This document shows, one piece after another, positions 26,932 through 40,307 of a DNA stretch of 64,000 nucleotides. Each line of letters opens with the position of its first letter. Position 1 is the stretch's first letter. The stretch covers positions 62,001 to 126,000 of the forward strand of contig OZ059896.1 of NCBI GenBank assembly GCA_964057225.1, in the 5' to 3' direction. The notes under the pieces were generated by a model. It was not told the origin of the DNA and made no database searches. It saw nothing but the letters and a program-made list of their open reading frames with translations. Source of the DNA: Auanema rhodensis. Taxonomy: Eukaryota > Nematoda > Chromadorea > Rhabditida > Rhabditidae. Both the position numbers and the translations under genes were made by a program.

Positions 26932-27987
26932 AAAACCGCATCTCTTTATCTTTCACGTGAAGCGAGTTACATACCAAGTGCACATCACGTGTACATCTAA
27001 TTAGCATAAATTAAAGTTCACGTAACTTTCAAAGTCATGGTTACCATGCACCAATATCAATAAAAATTTGTTTTTAGACTAATATGGACATGGGGAATCT
27101 AATTTTGAAAACCGCATCTCTTTATCTTTCACGTGAAGCGAGTTACATACCAAGTGCACATCACGTGTACATTTAATTAGCATAAATTAAAGTTCACGTA
27201 AATTTCAAAGTCATGGTTACCATGCACCAATATCAATAAAAATTTGTTTTTAGACTAATATGAACATGGGGAATCTAATTTTGAAAACCGCATCTCTTTA
27301 TCTTTCACGTGAAGCGAGTTACATACCAAGTGCACATCACGTGTACATTTAATTAGCATAAATTAAAGTTCACGTAAATTTCAAAGTCATGGTTACCATG
27401 CACCAATATCAATACAAATTTGTTTTTAGACTAATATGGACATGGGGAATCTAATTTTGAAAACCGCATCTCTTTATCTTTCACGTGAAGCGAGTTACAT
27501 ACCAAGTGCACATCACGTGTACATTTAATTAGCATAAATTAAAGTTCACGTAAATTTCAAAGTCATGGTTACCATGCACCAATATCAATAAAAATTTGTT
27601 TTTAGACTAATATGAACATGGGGAATCTAATTTTGAAAACCGCATCTCTTCATCTTTCACGTGAAGCGAGTTACATACCAAGTGCACATCACGTGTACAT
27701 TTAATTAGCATAAATTAAAGTTCACGTAAATTTCAAAGTCATGGTTACCATGCACCAATATCAATAAAAATTTGTTTTTAGACTAATATGGACATGGGGA
27801 ATCTAATTTTGAAAACCGCATCTCTTTATCTTTCACGTGAAGCGAGTTACATACCAAGTGCACATCACGTGTACATTTAATTAGCATAAATTAAAGTTCA
27901 CGTAAATTTCAAAGTCATGGTTACCATGAACCAATATCAATAAAAATTTGTTTTTAGACTAATATGGACATGGGGAATCTAAATTTG
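26932..27987 (+). repeat. HOR unit, 6 monomers, opened by head monomer
   Basis: Opens with the head haplotype (ACATCTAATT, A95C, C118), preceded by T172A. It then has ATGAACATG (27262), ATACAAATT (27413), ATGAACATG (27614) and CTTCATC (27649) monomers, and closes with an A-form unit carrying T172A (27981). The interior differs from the later head-led units, so this may be an older or chimeric member. Confidence 0.75.
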
Positions 27988-29747
27988 AAAACCGCATCTC
28001 TTTATCTTTCACGTGAAGCGAGTTACATACCAAGTGCACATCACGTGTACATCTAATTAGCATAAATTAAAGTTCACGTAACTTTCAAAGTCATGGTTAC
28101 CATGCACCAATATCAATAAAAATTTGTTTTTAGACTAATATGGACATGGGGAATCTAATTTTGAAAACCGCATCTCTTTATCTTTCACGTGAAGCGAGTT
28201 ACATACCAAGTGCACATCACGTGTACATTTAATTAGCATAAATTAAAGTTCACGTAAATTTCAAAGTCATGGTTACCATGCACCAATATCAATAAAAATT
28301 TGTTTTTAGACTAATATGGACATGGGGAATCTAATTTTGAAAACCGCATCTCTTTATCTTTCAAGTGAAGCGAGTTACATACCAAGTGCACATCACGTGT
28401 ACATTTAATTAGCATAAATTAAAGTTCAAGTAAATTTCAAAGTCATGGTTACCATGAACCAATATCAATAAAAATTTGTTTTTAGACTAATATGGACATG
28501 GGGAATCTAATTTTGAAAACCGCATCTCTTTATCTTTCACGTGAAGCGAGTTACATACCAAGTGCACATCACGTGTACATTTAATTAGCATAAATTAAAG
28601 TTCACGTAAATTTCAAAGTCATGGTTACCATGAACCAATATCAATAAAAATTTGTTTTTAGACTAATATGGACATGGGGAATCTAATTTTGAAAACCGCA
28701 TCTCTTTATCTTTCACGTGAAGCGAGTTACATACCAAGTGCACATCACGTGTACATTTAATTAGCATAAATTAAAGTTCACGTAAATTTCAAAGTCATGG
28801 TTACCATGCACCAATATCAATAAAAATTTGTTTTTAAACTAATATGGACATGGGGAATCTAATTTTGAAAACCGCATCTCTTTATCTTTCACGTGAAGCG
28901 AGTTACATACCAAGTGCACATCACGTGTACATTTAATTAGCATAAATTAAAGTTCACGTAAATTTCAAAGTCATGGTTACCATGAACCAATATCAATAAA
29001 AATTTGTTTTTAGACTAATATGGACATGGGGAATCTAATTTTGAAAACCTCATCTCTTTATCTTTCACGTGAAGCGAGTTACATACCAAGTGCACATCAC
29101 GTGTACATTTAATTAGCATAAATTAAAGTTCACGTAAATTTCAAAGTCATGGTTACCATGCACCAATATCAATAAAAATTTGTTTTTAGACTAATATGGA
29201 AATGGGGAATCTAATTTTGAAAACCGCATCTCTTTATCTTTCAAGTGAAGCGAGTTACATACCAAGTGCACATCACGTGTACATTTAATTAGCATAAATT
29301 AAAGTTCACGTAAATTTCAAAGTCATGGTTACCATGAACCAATATCAATAAAAATTTGTTTTTAGACTAATATGGACATGGGGAATCTAATTTTGAAAAC
29401 CGCATCTCTTTATCTTTCACGTGAAGCGAGTTACATACCAAGAGCACATCACGTGTACATTTAATTAGCATAAATTAAAGTTCACGTAAATTTCAAAGTC
29501 ATGGTTACCATGCACCAATATCAATAAAAATTTGTTTTTAGACTAATATGGACATGGGGAATCTAATTTTGAAAACCGCATCTCTTTATCTTTCACGTGA
29601 AGCGAGTTACATACCAAGAGCACATCACGTGTACATTTAACTAGCATAAATTAAAGTTCACGTAAATTTCAAAGTCATGGTTACCATGAACCAATATCAA
29701 TAAAAATTTGTTTTTAGACTAATATGGACATGGGGAATCTAAATTTG
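27988..29747 (+). repeat. HOR unit, 10 monomers (1,760 bp)
   Basis: Order: head; plain C-form; C25A+C90A A-form; A-form; TTAAACT C-form; A-form; CCTCATCTC with GGAAATGG; C25A A-form; AAGAGC C-form; then a monomer joining AAGAGC/AACTAGC on the left to A118/T172A on the right (29572-29747). The first nine match 29748-31331 at every marker checked. Confidence 0.88.
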
Positions 29748-32387
29748 AAAACCGCATCTCTTTATCTTTCACGTGAAGCGAGTTACATACCAAGTGCACA
29801 TCACGTGTACATCTAATTAGCATAAATTAAAGTTCACGTAACTTTCAAAGTCATGGTTACCATGCACCAATATCAATAAAAATTTGTTTTTAGACTAATA
29901 TGGACATGGGGAATCTAATTTTGAAAACCGCATCTCTTTATCTTTCACGTGAAGCGAGTTACATACCAAGTGCACATCACGTGTACATTTAATTAGCATA
30001 AATTAAAGTTCACGTAAATTTCAAAGTCATGGTTACCATGCACCAATATCAATAAAAATTTGTTTTTAGACTAATATGGACATGGGGAATCTAATTTTGA
30101 AAACCGCATCTCTTTATCTTTCAAGTGAAGCGAGTTACATACCAAGTGCACATCACGTGTACATTTAATTAGCATAAATTAAAGTTCAAGTAAATTTCAA
30201 AGTCATGGTTACCATGAACCAATATCAATAAAAATTTGTTTTTAGACTAATATGGACATGGGGAATCTAATTTTGAAAACCGCATCTCTTTATCTTTCAC
30301 GTGAAGCGAGTTACATACCAAGTGCACATCACGTGTACATTTAATTAGCATAAATTAAAGTTCACGTAAATTTCAAAGTCATGGTTACCATGAACCAATA
30401 TCAATAAAAATTTGTTTTTAGACTAATATGGACATGGGGAATCTAATTTTGAAAACCGCATCTCTTTATCTTTCACGTGAAGCGAGTTACATACCAAGTG
30501 CACATCACGTGTACATTTAATTAGCATAAATTAAAGTTCACGTAAATTTCAAAGTCATGGTTACCATGCACCAATATCAATAAAAATTTGTTTTTAAACT
30601 AATATGGACATGGGGAATCTAATTTTGAAAACCGCATCTCTTTATCTTTCACGTGAAGCGAGTTACATACCAAGTGCACATCACGTGTACATTTAATTAG
30701 CATAAATTAAAGTTCACGTAAATTTCAAAGTCATGGTTACCATGAACCAATATCAATAAAAATTTGTTTTTAGACTAATATGGACATGGGGAATCTAATT
30801 TTGAAAACCTCATCTCTTTATCTTTCACGTGAAGCGAGTTACATACCAAGTGCACATCACGTGTACATTTAATTAGCATAAATTAAAGTTCACGTAAATT
30901 TCAAAGTCATGGTTACCATGCACCAATATCAATAAAAATTTGTTTTTAGACTAATATGGAAATGGGGAATCTAATTTTGAAAACCGCATCTCTTTATCTT
31001 TCAAGTGAAGCGAGTTACATACCAAGTGCACATCACGTGTACATTTAATTAGCATAAATTAAAGTTCACGTAAATTTCAAAGTCATGGTTACCATGAACC
31101 AATATCAATAAAAATTTGTTTTTAGACTAATATGGACATGGGGAATCTAATTTTGAAAACCGCATCTCTTTATCTTTCACGTGAAGCGAGTTACATACCA
31201 AGAGCACATCACGTGTACATTTAATTAGCATAAATTAAAGTTCACGTAAATTTCAAAGTCATGGTTACCATGCACCAATATCAATAAAAATTTGTTTTTA
31301 GACTAATATGGACATGGGGAATCTAATTTTGAAAACCGCATCTCTTTATCTTTCACGTGAAGCGAGTTACATACCAAGTGCACATCACGTGTACATTTAA
31401 TTAGCATAAATTAAAGTTCACGTAAATTTCAAAGTCATGGTTACCATGCACCAATATCAATAAAAATTTGTTTTTAGACTAATATGGACATGGGGAATCT
31501 AATTTTGAAAACCGCATATCTTTATCTTTCACGTGAAGCGAGTTACATACCAAGTGCACATCACGTGTACATTTAATTAGCATAAATTAAAGTTCACGTA
31601 AATTTCAAAGTCATGGTTACCATGAACCAATATCAATAAAAATTTGTTTTTAGACTAATATGGAGATGGGGAATCTAATTTTGAAAACCGCATCTCTTTA
31701 TCTTTCACGTGAAGCGAGTTACATACCAAGAGCACATCACGTGTACATTTAACTAGCATAAATTAAAGTTCACGTAAATTTCAAAGTCATGGTTACCATG
31801 CACCAATATCAATAAAAATTTGTTTTTAAACTAATATGGACATGGGGAATCTAATTTTGAAAACCGCATCTCTTTATCTTTCACGTGAAGCGAGTTACAT
31901 ACCAAGTGCACATCACGTGTACATTTAATTAGCATAAATTAAAGTTCACGTAAATTTCAAAGTCATGGTTACCATGCACCAATATCAATAAAAATTTGTT
32001 TTTAGACTAATATGGACATGGGGAATCTAATTTTGAAAACCGCATCTCTTTATCTTTCACGTGAAGCGAGTTACATACCAAGTGCACATCACGTGTACAT
32101 TTAATTAGCATAAATTAAAGTTCACGTAAATTTCAAAGTCATGGTTACCATGAACCAATATCAATAAAAATTTGTTTTTAGACTAATATGGACATGGGGA
32201 ATCTAATTTTGAAAACCGCATCTCTTTATCTTTCACGTGAAGCGAGTTACATACCAAGTGCACATCACGTGTACATTTAATTAGCATAAATTAAAGTTCA
32301 CGTAAATTTCAAAGTCATGGTTACCATGAACCAATATCAATAAAAATTTGTTTTTAGACTAATATGGACATGGGGAATCTAAATTTG
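29748..32387 (+). repeat. HOR unit, 15 monomers (2,640 bp)
   Basis: The first nine monomers repeat the previous unit. The next six are a plain C-form, CATATC with GGAGATGG (31664), AAGAGC/AACTAGC/TTAAACT (31684-31859), a plain C-form, a plain A-form, and an A-form with T172A (32381). The last six recur in order at 35028-36083, with GGAGATGG shared at 31665 and 35361, 3,696 bp apart. Confidence 0.85.
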
Positions 32388-35300
32388 AAAACCGCATCTC
32401 TTTATCTTTCACGTGAAGCGAGTTACATACCAAGTGCACATCACGTGTACATCTAATTAGCATAAATTAAAGTTCACGTAACTTTCAAAGTCATGGTTAC
32501 CATGCACCAATATCAATAAAAATTTGTTTTTAGACTAATATGGACATGGGGAATCTAATTTTGAAAACCGCATCTCTTTATCTTTCACGTGAAGCGAGTT
32601 ACATACCAAGTGCACATCACGTGTACATTTAATTAGCATAAATTAAAGTTCACGTAAATTTCAAAGTCATGGTTACCATGCACCAATATCAATAAAAATT
32701 TGTTTTTAGACTAATATGGACATGGGAAATCTAATTTTGAAAACCGCATCTCTTTATCTTTCAAGTGAAGCGAGTTACATACCAAGTGCACATCACGTGT
32801 ACATTTAATTAGCATAAATTAAAGTTCAAGTAAATTTCAAAGTCATGGTTACCATGAACCAATATCAATAAAAATTTGTTTTTAGACTAATATGGACATG
32901 GGGAATCTAATTTTGAAAACCACATCTCTTTATCTTTCACGTGAAGCGAGTTACATACCAAGTGCACATCACGTGTACATTTAATTAGCATAAATTAAAG
33001 TTCACGTAAATTTCAAAGTCATGGTTACCATGAACCAATATCAATAAAAATTTGTTTTTAGACTAATATGGACATGGGGAATCTAATTTTGAAAACCGCA
33101 TCTCTTTATCTTTCACGTGAAGCGAGTTACATACCAAGTGCACATCACGTGTACATTTAATTAGCATAAATTAAAGTTCACGTAAATTTCAAAGTCATGG
33201 TTACCATGCACCAATATCAATAAAAATTTGTTTTTAGACTAATATGGACATGGGGAATCTAATTTTGAAAACCGCATCTCTTTATCTTTCACGTGAAGCG
33301 AGTTACATACCAAGTGCACATCACGTGTACATTTAATTAGCATAAATTAAAGTTCACGTAAATTTCAAAGTCATGGTTACCATGAACCAATATCAATAAA
33401 AATTTGTTTTTAGACTAATATGGACATGGGGAATCTAATTTTGAAAACCGCATCTCTTTATCTTTCACGTGAAGCGAGTTACATACCAAGTGCACATCAC
33501 GTGTACATTTAATTAGCATAAATTAAAGTTCACGTAAATTTCAAAGTCATGGTTACCATGAACCAATATCAATGAAAATTTGTTTTTAGACTAATATGGA
33601 CATGGGGAATCTAAATTTGAAAACCGCATCTCTTTATCTTTCACGTGAAGCGAGTTACATACCAAGTGCACATCACGTGTACATCTAATTAGCATAAATT
33701 AAAGTTCACGTAACTTTCAAAGTCATGGTTACCATGCACCAATATCAATAAAAATTTGTTTTTAGACTAATATGGACATGGGGAATCTAATTTTGAAAAC
33801 CGCATCTCTTTATCTTTCACGTGAAGCGAGTTACATACCAAGTGCACATCACGTGTACATTTAATTAGCATAAATTAAAGTTCACGTAAATTTCAAAGTC
33901 ATGGTTACCATGAACCAATATCAATAAAAATTTGTTTTTAGACTAATATGGACATGGGGAATCTAATTTTGAAAACCTCATCTCTTTATCTTTCACGTGA
34001 AGCGAGTTACATACCAAGTGCACATCACGTGTACATTTAATTAGCATAAATTAAAGTTCACGTAAATTTCAAAGTCATGGTTACCATGCACCAATATCAA
34101 TAAAAATTTGTTTTTAGACTAATATGGAAATGGGGAATCTAATTTTGAAAACCGCATCTCTTTATCTTTCAAGTGAAGCGAGTTACATACCAAGTGCACA
34201 TCACGTGTACATTTAATTAGCATAAATTAAAGTTCACGTAAATTTCAAAGTCATGGTTACCATGAACCAATATCAATAAAAATTTGTTTTTAGACTAATA
34301 TGGACATGGGGAATCTAATTTTGAAAACCGCATCTCTTTATCTTTCACGTGAAGCGAGTTACATACCAAGAGCACATCACGTGTACATTTAATTAGCATA
34401 AATTAAAGTTCACGTAAATTTCAAAGTCATGGTTACCATGCACCAATATCAATAAAAATTTGTTTTTAGACTAATATGGACATGGGGAATCTAATTTTGA
34501 AAACCGCATCTCTTTATCTTTCACGTGAAGCGAGTTACATACCAAGTGCACATCACGTGTACATTTAATTAGCATAAATTAAAGTTCACGTAAATTTCAA
34601 AGTCATGGTTACCATGCACCAATATCAATAAAAATTTGTTTTTAGACTAATATGGACATGGGGAATCTAATTTTGAAAACCGCATATCTTTATCTTTCAC
34701 GTGAAGCGAGTTACATACCAAGTGCACATCACGTGTACATTTAATTAGCATAAATTAAAGTTCACGTAAATTTCAAAGTCATGGTTACCATGAACCAATA
34801 TCAATAAAAATTTGTTTTTAGACTAATATGGACATGGGGAATCTAATTTTGAAAACCGCATCTCTTTATCTTTCACGTGAAGCGAGTTACATACCAAGAG
34901 CACATCACGTGTACATTTAACTAGCATAAATTAAAGTTCACGTAAATTTCAAAGTCATGGTTACCATGCACCAATATCAATAAAAATTTGTTTTTAAACT
35001 AATATGGACATGGGGAATCTAATTTTGAAAACCGCATCTCTTTATCTTTCACGTGAAGCGAGTTACATACCAAGTGCACATCACGTGTACATTTAATTAG
35101 CATAAATTAAAGTTCACGTAAATTTCAAAGTCATGGTTACCATGCACCAATATCAATAAAAATTTGTTTTTAGACTAATATGGACATGGGGAATCTAATT
35201 TTGAAAACCGCATATCTTTATCTTTCACGTGAAGCGAGTTACATACCAAGTGCACATCACGTGTACATTTAATTAGCATAAATTAAAGTTCACGTAAATT

Positions 35301-36083
35301 TCAAAGTCATGGTTACCATGAACCAATATCAATAAAAATTTGTTTTTAGACTAATATGGAGATGGGGAATCTAATTTTGAAAACCGCATCTCTTTATCTT
35401 TCACGTGAAGCGAGTTACATACCAAGAGCACATCACGTGTACATTTAACTAGCATAAATTAAAGTTCACGTAAATTTCAAAGTCATGGTTACCATGCACC
35501 AATATCAATAAAAATTTGTTTTTAAACTAATATGGACATGGGGAATCTAATTTTGAAAACCGCATCTCTTTATCTTTCACGTGAAGCGAGTTACATACCA
35601 AGTGCACATCACGTGTACATTTAATTAGCATAAATTAAAGTTCACGTAAATTTCAAAGTCATGGTTACCATGCACCAATATCAATAAAAATTTGTTTTTA
35701 GACTAATATGGACATGGGGAATCTAATTTTGAAAACCGCATCTCTTTATCTTTCACGTGAAGCGAGTTACATACCAAGTGCACATCACGTGTACATTTAA
35801 TTAGCATAAATTAAAGTTCACGTAAATTTCAAAGTCATGGTTACCATGAACCAATATCAATAAAAATTTGTTTTTAGACTAATATGGACATGGGGAATCT
35901 AATTTTGAAAACCGCATCTCTTTATCTTTCACGTGAAGCGAGTTACATACCAAGTGCACATCACGTGTACATTTAATTAGCATAAATTAAAGTTCACGTA
36001 AATTTCAAAGTCATGGTTACCATGAACCAATATCAATAAAAATTTGTTTTTAGACTAATATGGACATGGGGAATCTAAATTTG
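32388..36083 (+). repeat. 21-monomer HOR (3,696 bp), copy 1: units of 7 and 14
   Basis: Two head-led subunits, at 32388-33619 (7 monomers) and 33620-36083 (14 monomers). Diagnostic changes are GGGAAAT (32727), CCACATC (32922), AATGAAAA (33574), CCTCATC (33978) and CATATC (34686, 35214). All except the last two recur 3,696 bp later; of the CATATC pair only 34686 recurs (at 38382). Within the 14-unit part, an AAGAGC/AACTAGC monomer occurs twice, three units apart (34852 and 35380), a local 3-monomer duplication. Confidence 0.87.
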
Positions 36084-39075
36084 AAAACCGCATCTCTTTA
36101 TCTTTCACGTGAAGCGAGTTACATACCAAGTGCACATCACGTGTACATCTAATTAGCATAAATTAAAGTTCACGTAACTTTCAAAGTCATGGTTACCATG
36201 CACCAATATCAATAAAAATTTGTTTTTAGACTAATATGGACATGGGGAATCTAATTTTGAAAACCGCATCTCTTTATCTTTCACGTGAAGCGAGTTACAT
36301 ACCAAGTGCACATCACGTGTACATTTAATTAGCATAAATTAAAGTTCACGTAAATTTCAAAGTCATGGTTACCATGCACCAATATCAATAAAAATTTGTT
36401 TTTAGACTAATATGGACATGGGAAATCTAATTTTGAAAACCGCATCTCTTTATCTTTCAAGTGAAGCGAGTTACATACCAAGTGCACATCACGTGTACAT
36501 TTAATTAGCATAAATTAAAGTTCAAGTAAATTTCAAAGTCATGGTTACCATGAACCAATATCAATAAAAATTTGTTTTTAGACTAATATGGACATGGGGA
36601 ATCTAATTTTGAAAACCACATCTCTTTATCTTTCACGTGAAGCGAGTTACATACCAAGTGCACATCACGTGTACATTTAATTAGCATAAATTAAAGTTCA
36701 CGTAAATTTCAAAGTCATGGTTACCATGAACCAATATCAATAAAAATTTGTTTTTAGACTAATATGGACATGGGGAATCTAATTTTGAAAACCGCATCTC
36801 TTTATCTTTCACGTGAAGCGAGTTACATACCAAGTGCACATCACGTGTACATTTAATTAGCATAAATTAAAGTTCACGTAAATTTCAAAGTCATGGTTAC
36901 CATGCACCAATATCAATAAAAATTTGTTTTTAGACTAATATGGACATGGGGAATCTAATTTTGAAAACCGCATCTCTTTATCTTTCACGTGAAGCGAGTT
37001 ACATACCAAGTGCACATCACGTGTACATTTAATTAGCATAAATTAAAGTTCACGTAAATTTCAAAGTCATGGTTACCATGAACCAATATCAATAAAAATT
37101 TGTTTTTAGACTAATATGGACATGGGGAATCTAATTTTGAAAACCGCATCTCTTTATCTTTCACGTGAAGCGAGTTACATACCAAGTGCACATCACGTGT
37201 ACATTTAATTAGCATAAATTAAAGTTCACGTAAATTTCAAAGTCATGGTTACCATGAACCAATATCAATGAAAATTTGTTTTTAGACTAATATGGACATG
37301 GGGAATCTAAATTTGAAAACCGCATCTCTTTATCTTTCACGTGAAGCGAGTTACATACCAAGTGCACATCACGTGTACATCTAATTAGCATAAATTAAAG
37401 TTCACGTAACTTTCAAAGTCATGGTTACCATGCACCAATATCAATAAAAATTTGTTTTTAGACTAATATGGACATGGGGAATCTAATTTTGAAAACCGCA
37501 TCTCTTTATCTTTCACGTGAAGCGAGTTACATACCAAGTGCACATCACGTGTACATTTAATTAGCATAAATTAAAGTTCACGTAAATTTCAAAGTCATGG
37601 TTACCATGAACCAATATCAATAAAAATTTGTTTTTAGACTAATATGGACATGGGGAATCTAATTTTGAAAACCTCATCTCTTTATCTTTCACGTGAAGCG
37701 AGTTACATACCAAGTGCACATCACGTGTACATTTAATTAGCATAAATTAAAGTTCACGTAAATTTCAAAGTCATGGTTACCATGCACCAATATCAATAAA
37801 AATTTGTTTTTAGACTAATATGGAAATGGGGAATCTAATTTTGAAAACCGCATCTCTTTATCTTTCAAGTGAAGCGAGTTACATACCAAGTGCACATCAC
37901 GTGTACATTTAATTAGCATAAATTAAAGTTCACGTAAATTTCAAAGTCATGGTTACCATGAACCAATATCAATAAAAATTTGTTTTTAGACTAATATGGA
38001 CATGGGGAATCTAATTTTGAAAACCGCATCTCTTTATCTTTCACGTGAAGCGAGTTACATACCAAGAGCACATCACGTGTACATTTAATTAGCATAAATT
38101 AAAGTTCACGTAAATTTCAAAGTCATGGTTACCATGCACCAATATCAATAAAAATTTGTTTTTAGACTAATATGGACATGGGGAATCTAATTTTGAAAAC
38201 CGCATCTCTTTATCTTTCACGTGAAGCGAGTTACATACCAAGTGCACATCACGTGTACATTTAATTAGCATAAATTAAAGTTCACGTAAATTTCAAAGTC
38301 ATGGTTACCATGCACCAATATCAATAAAAATTTGTTTTTAGACTAATATGGACATGGGGAATCTAATTTTGAAAACCGCATATCTTTATCTTTCACGTGA
38401 AGCGAGTTACATACCAAGTGCACATCACGTGTACATTTAATTAGCATAAATTAAAGTTCACGTAAATTTCAAAGTCATGGTTACCATGAACCAATATCAA
38501 TAAAAATTTGTTTTTAGACTAATATGGACATGGGGAATCTAATTTTGAAAACCGCATCTCTTTATCTTTCACGTGAAGCGAGTTACATACCAAGTGCACA
38601 TCACGTGTACATTTAATTAGCATAAATTAAAGTTCACGTAAATTTCAAAGTCATGGTTACCATGCACCAATATCAATAAAAATTTGTTTTTAGACTAATA
38701 TGGACATGGGGAATCTAATTTTGAAAACCGCATCTCTTTATCTTTCACGTGAAGCGAGTTACATACCAAGTGCACATCACGTGTACATTTAATTAGCATA
38801 AATTAAAGTTCACGTAAATTTCAAAGTCATGGTTACCATGAACCAATATCAATAAAAATTTGTTTTTAGACTAATATGGACATGGGGAATCTAATTTTGA
38901 AAACCGCATCTCTTTATCTTTCACGTGAAGCGAGTTACATACCAAGTGCACATCACGTGTACATTTAATTAGCATAAATTAAAGTTCACGTAAATTTCAA
39001 AGTCATGGTTACCATGAACCAATATCAATAAAAATTTGTTTTTAGACTAATATGGACATGGGGAATCTAAATTTG
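36084..39075 (+). repeat. Second copy of the 21-monomer HOR, shortened to 17
   Basis: Subunits at 36084-37315 (7 monomers) and 37316-39075 (10 monomers). The first 14 monomers match 32388-34851 at an offset of 3,696 bp (GGGAAAT 36423, CCACATC 36618, AATGAAAA 37270, CCTCATC 37674, CATATC 38382). From 38548 the AAGAGC/AACTAGC monomers of the earlier copy are missing, leaving a shorter tail before the next T172A (39069). Confidence 0.86.
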
Positions 39076-40307
39076 AAAACCGCATCTCTTTATCTTTCAC
39101 GTGAAGCGAGTTACATACCAAGTGCACATCACGTGTACATCTAATTAGCATAAATTAAAGTTCACGTAACTTTCAAAGTCATGGTTACCATGCACCAATA
39201 TCAATAAAAATTTGTTTTTAGACTAATATGGACATGGGGAATCTAATTTTGAAAACCGCATCTCTTTATCTTTCACGTGAAGCGAGTTACATACCAAGTG
39301 CACATCACGTGTACATTTAATTAGCATAAATTAAAGTTCACGTAAATTTCAAAGTCATGGTTACCATGCACCAATATCAATAAAAATTTGTTTTTAGACT
39401 AATATGGACATGGGGAATCTAATTTTGAAAACCGCATCTCTTTATCTTTCAAGTGAAGCGAGTTACATACCAAGTGCACATCACGTGTACATTTAATTAG
39501 CATAAATTAAAGTTCAAGTAAATTTCAAAGTCATGGTTACCATGAACCAATATCAATAAAAATTTGTTTTTAGACTAATATGGACATGGGGAATCTAATT
39601 TTGAAAACCACATCTCTTTATCTTTCACGTGAAGCGAGTTACATACCAAGTGCACATCACGTGTACATTTAATTAGCATAAATTAAAGTTCACGTAAATT
39701 TCAAAGTCATGGTTACCATGAACCAATATCAATAAAAATTTGTTTTTAGACTAATATGGACATGGGGAATCTAATTTTGAAAACCGCATCTCTTTATCTT
39801 TCACGTGAAGCGAGTTACATACCAAGTGCACATCACGTGTACATTTAATTAGCATAAATTAAAGTTCACGTAAATTTCAAAGTCATGGTTACCATGCACC
39901 AATATCAATAAAAATTTGTTTTTAGACTAATATGGACATGGGGAATCTAATTTTGAAAACCGCATCTCTTTATCTTTCACGTGAAGCGAGTTACATACCA
40001 AGTGCACATCACGTGTACATTTAATTAGCATAAATTAAAGTTCACGTAAATTTCAAAGTCATGGTTACCATGAACCAATATCAATAAAAATTTGTTTTTA
40101 GACTAATATGGACATGGGGAATCTAATTTTGAAAACCGCATCTCTTTATCTTTCACGTGAAGCGAGTTACATACCAAGTGCACATCACGTGTACATTTAA
40201 TTAGCATAAATTAAAGTTCACGTAAATTTCAAAGTCATGGTTACCATGAACCAATATCAATAAAAATTTGTTTTTAGACTAATATGGACATGGGGAATCT
40301 AAATTTG
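39076..40307 (+). repeat. HOR unit, 7 monomers (1,232 bp)
   Basis: Head monomer, plain C-form, C25A+C90A, CCACATC (39610), C-form, A-form, and A-form with T172A (40301). This is the same order as 32388-33619 and 36084-37315, but without the GGGAAAT and AATGAAAA changes those two share, so it is a sister copy and not a direct duplicate. Confidence 0.85.
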
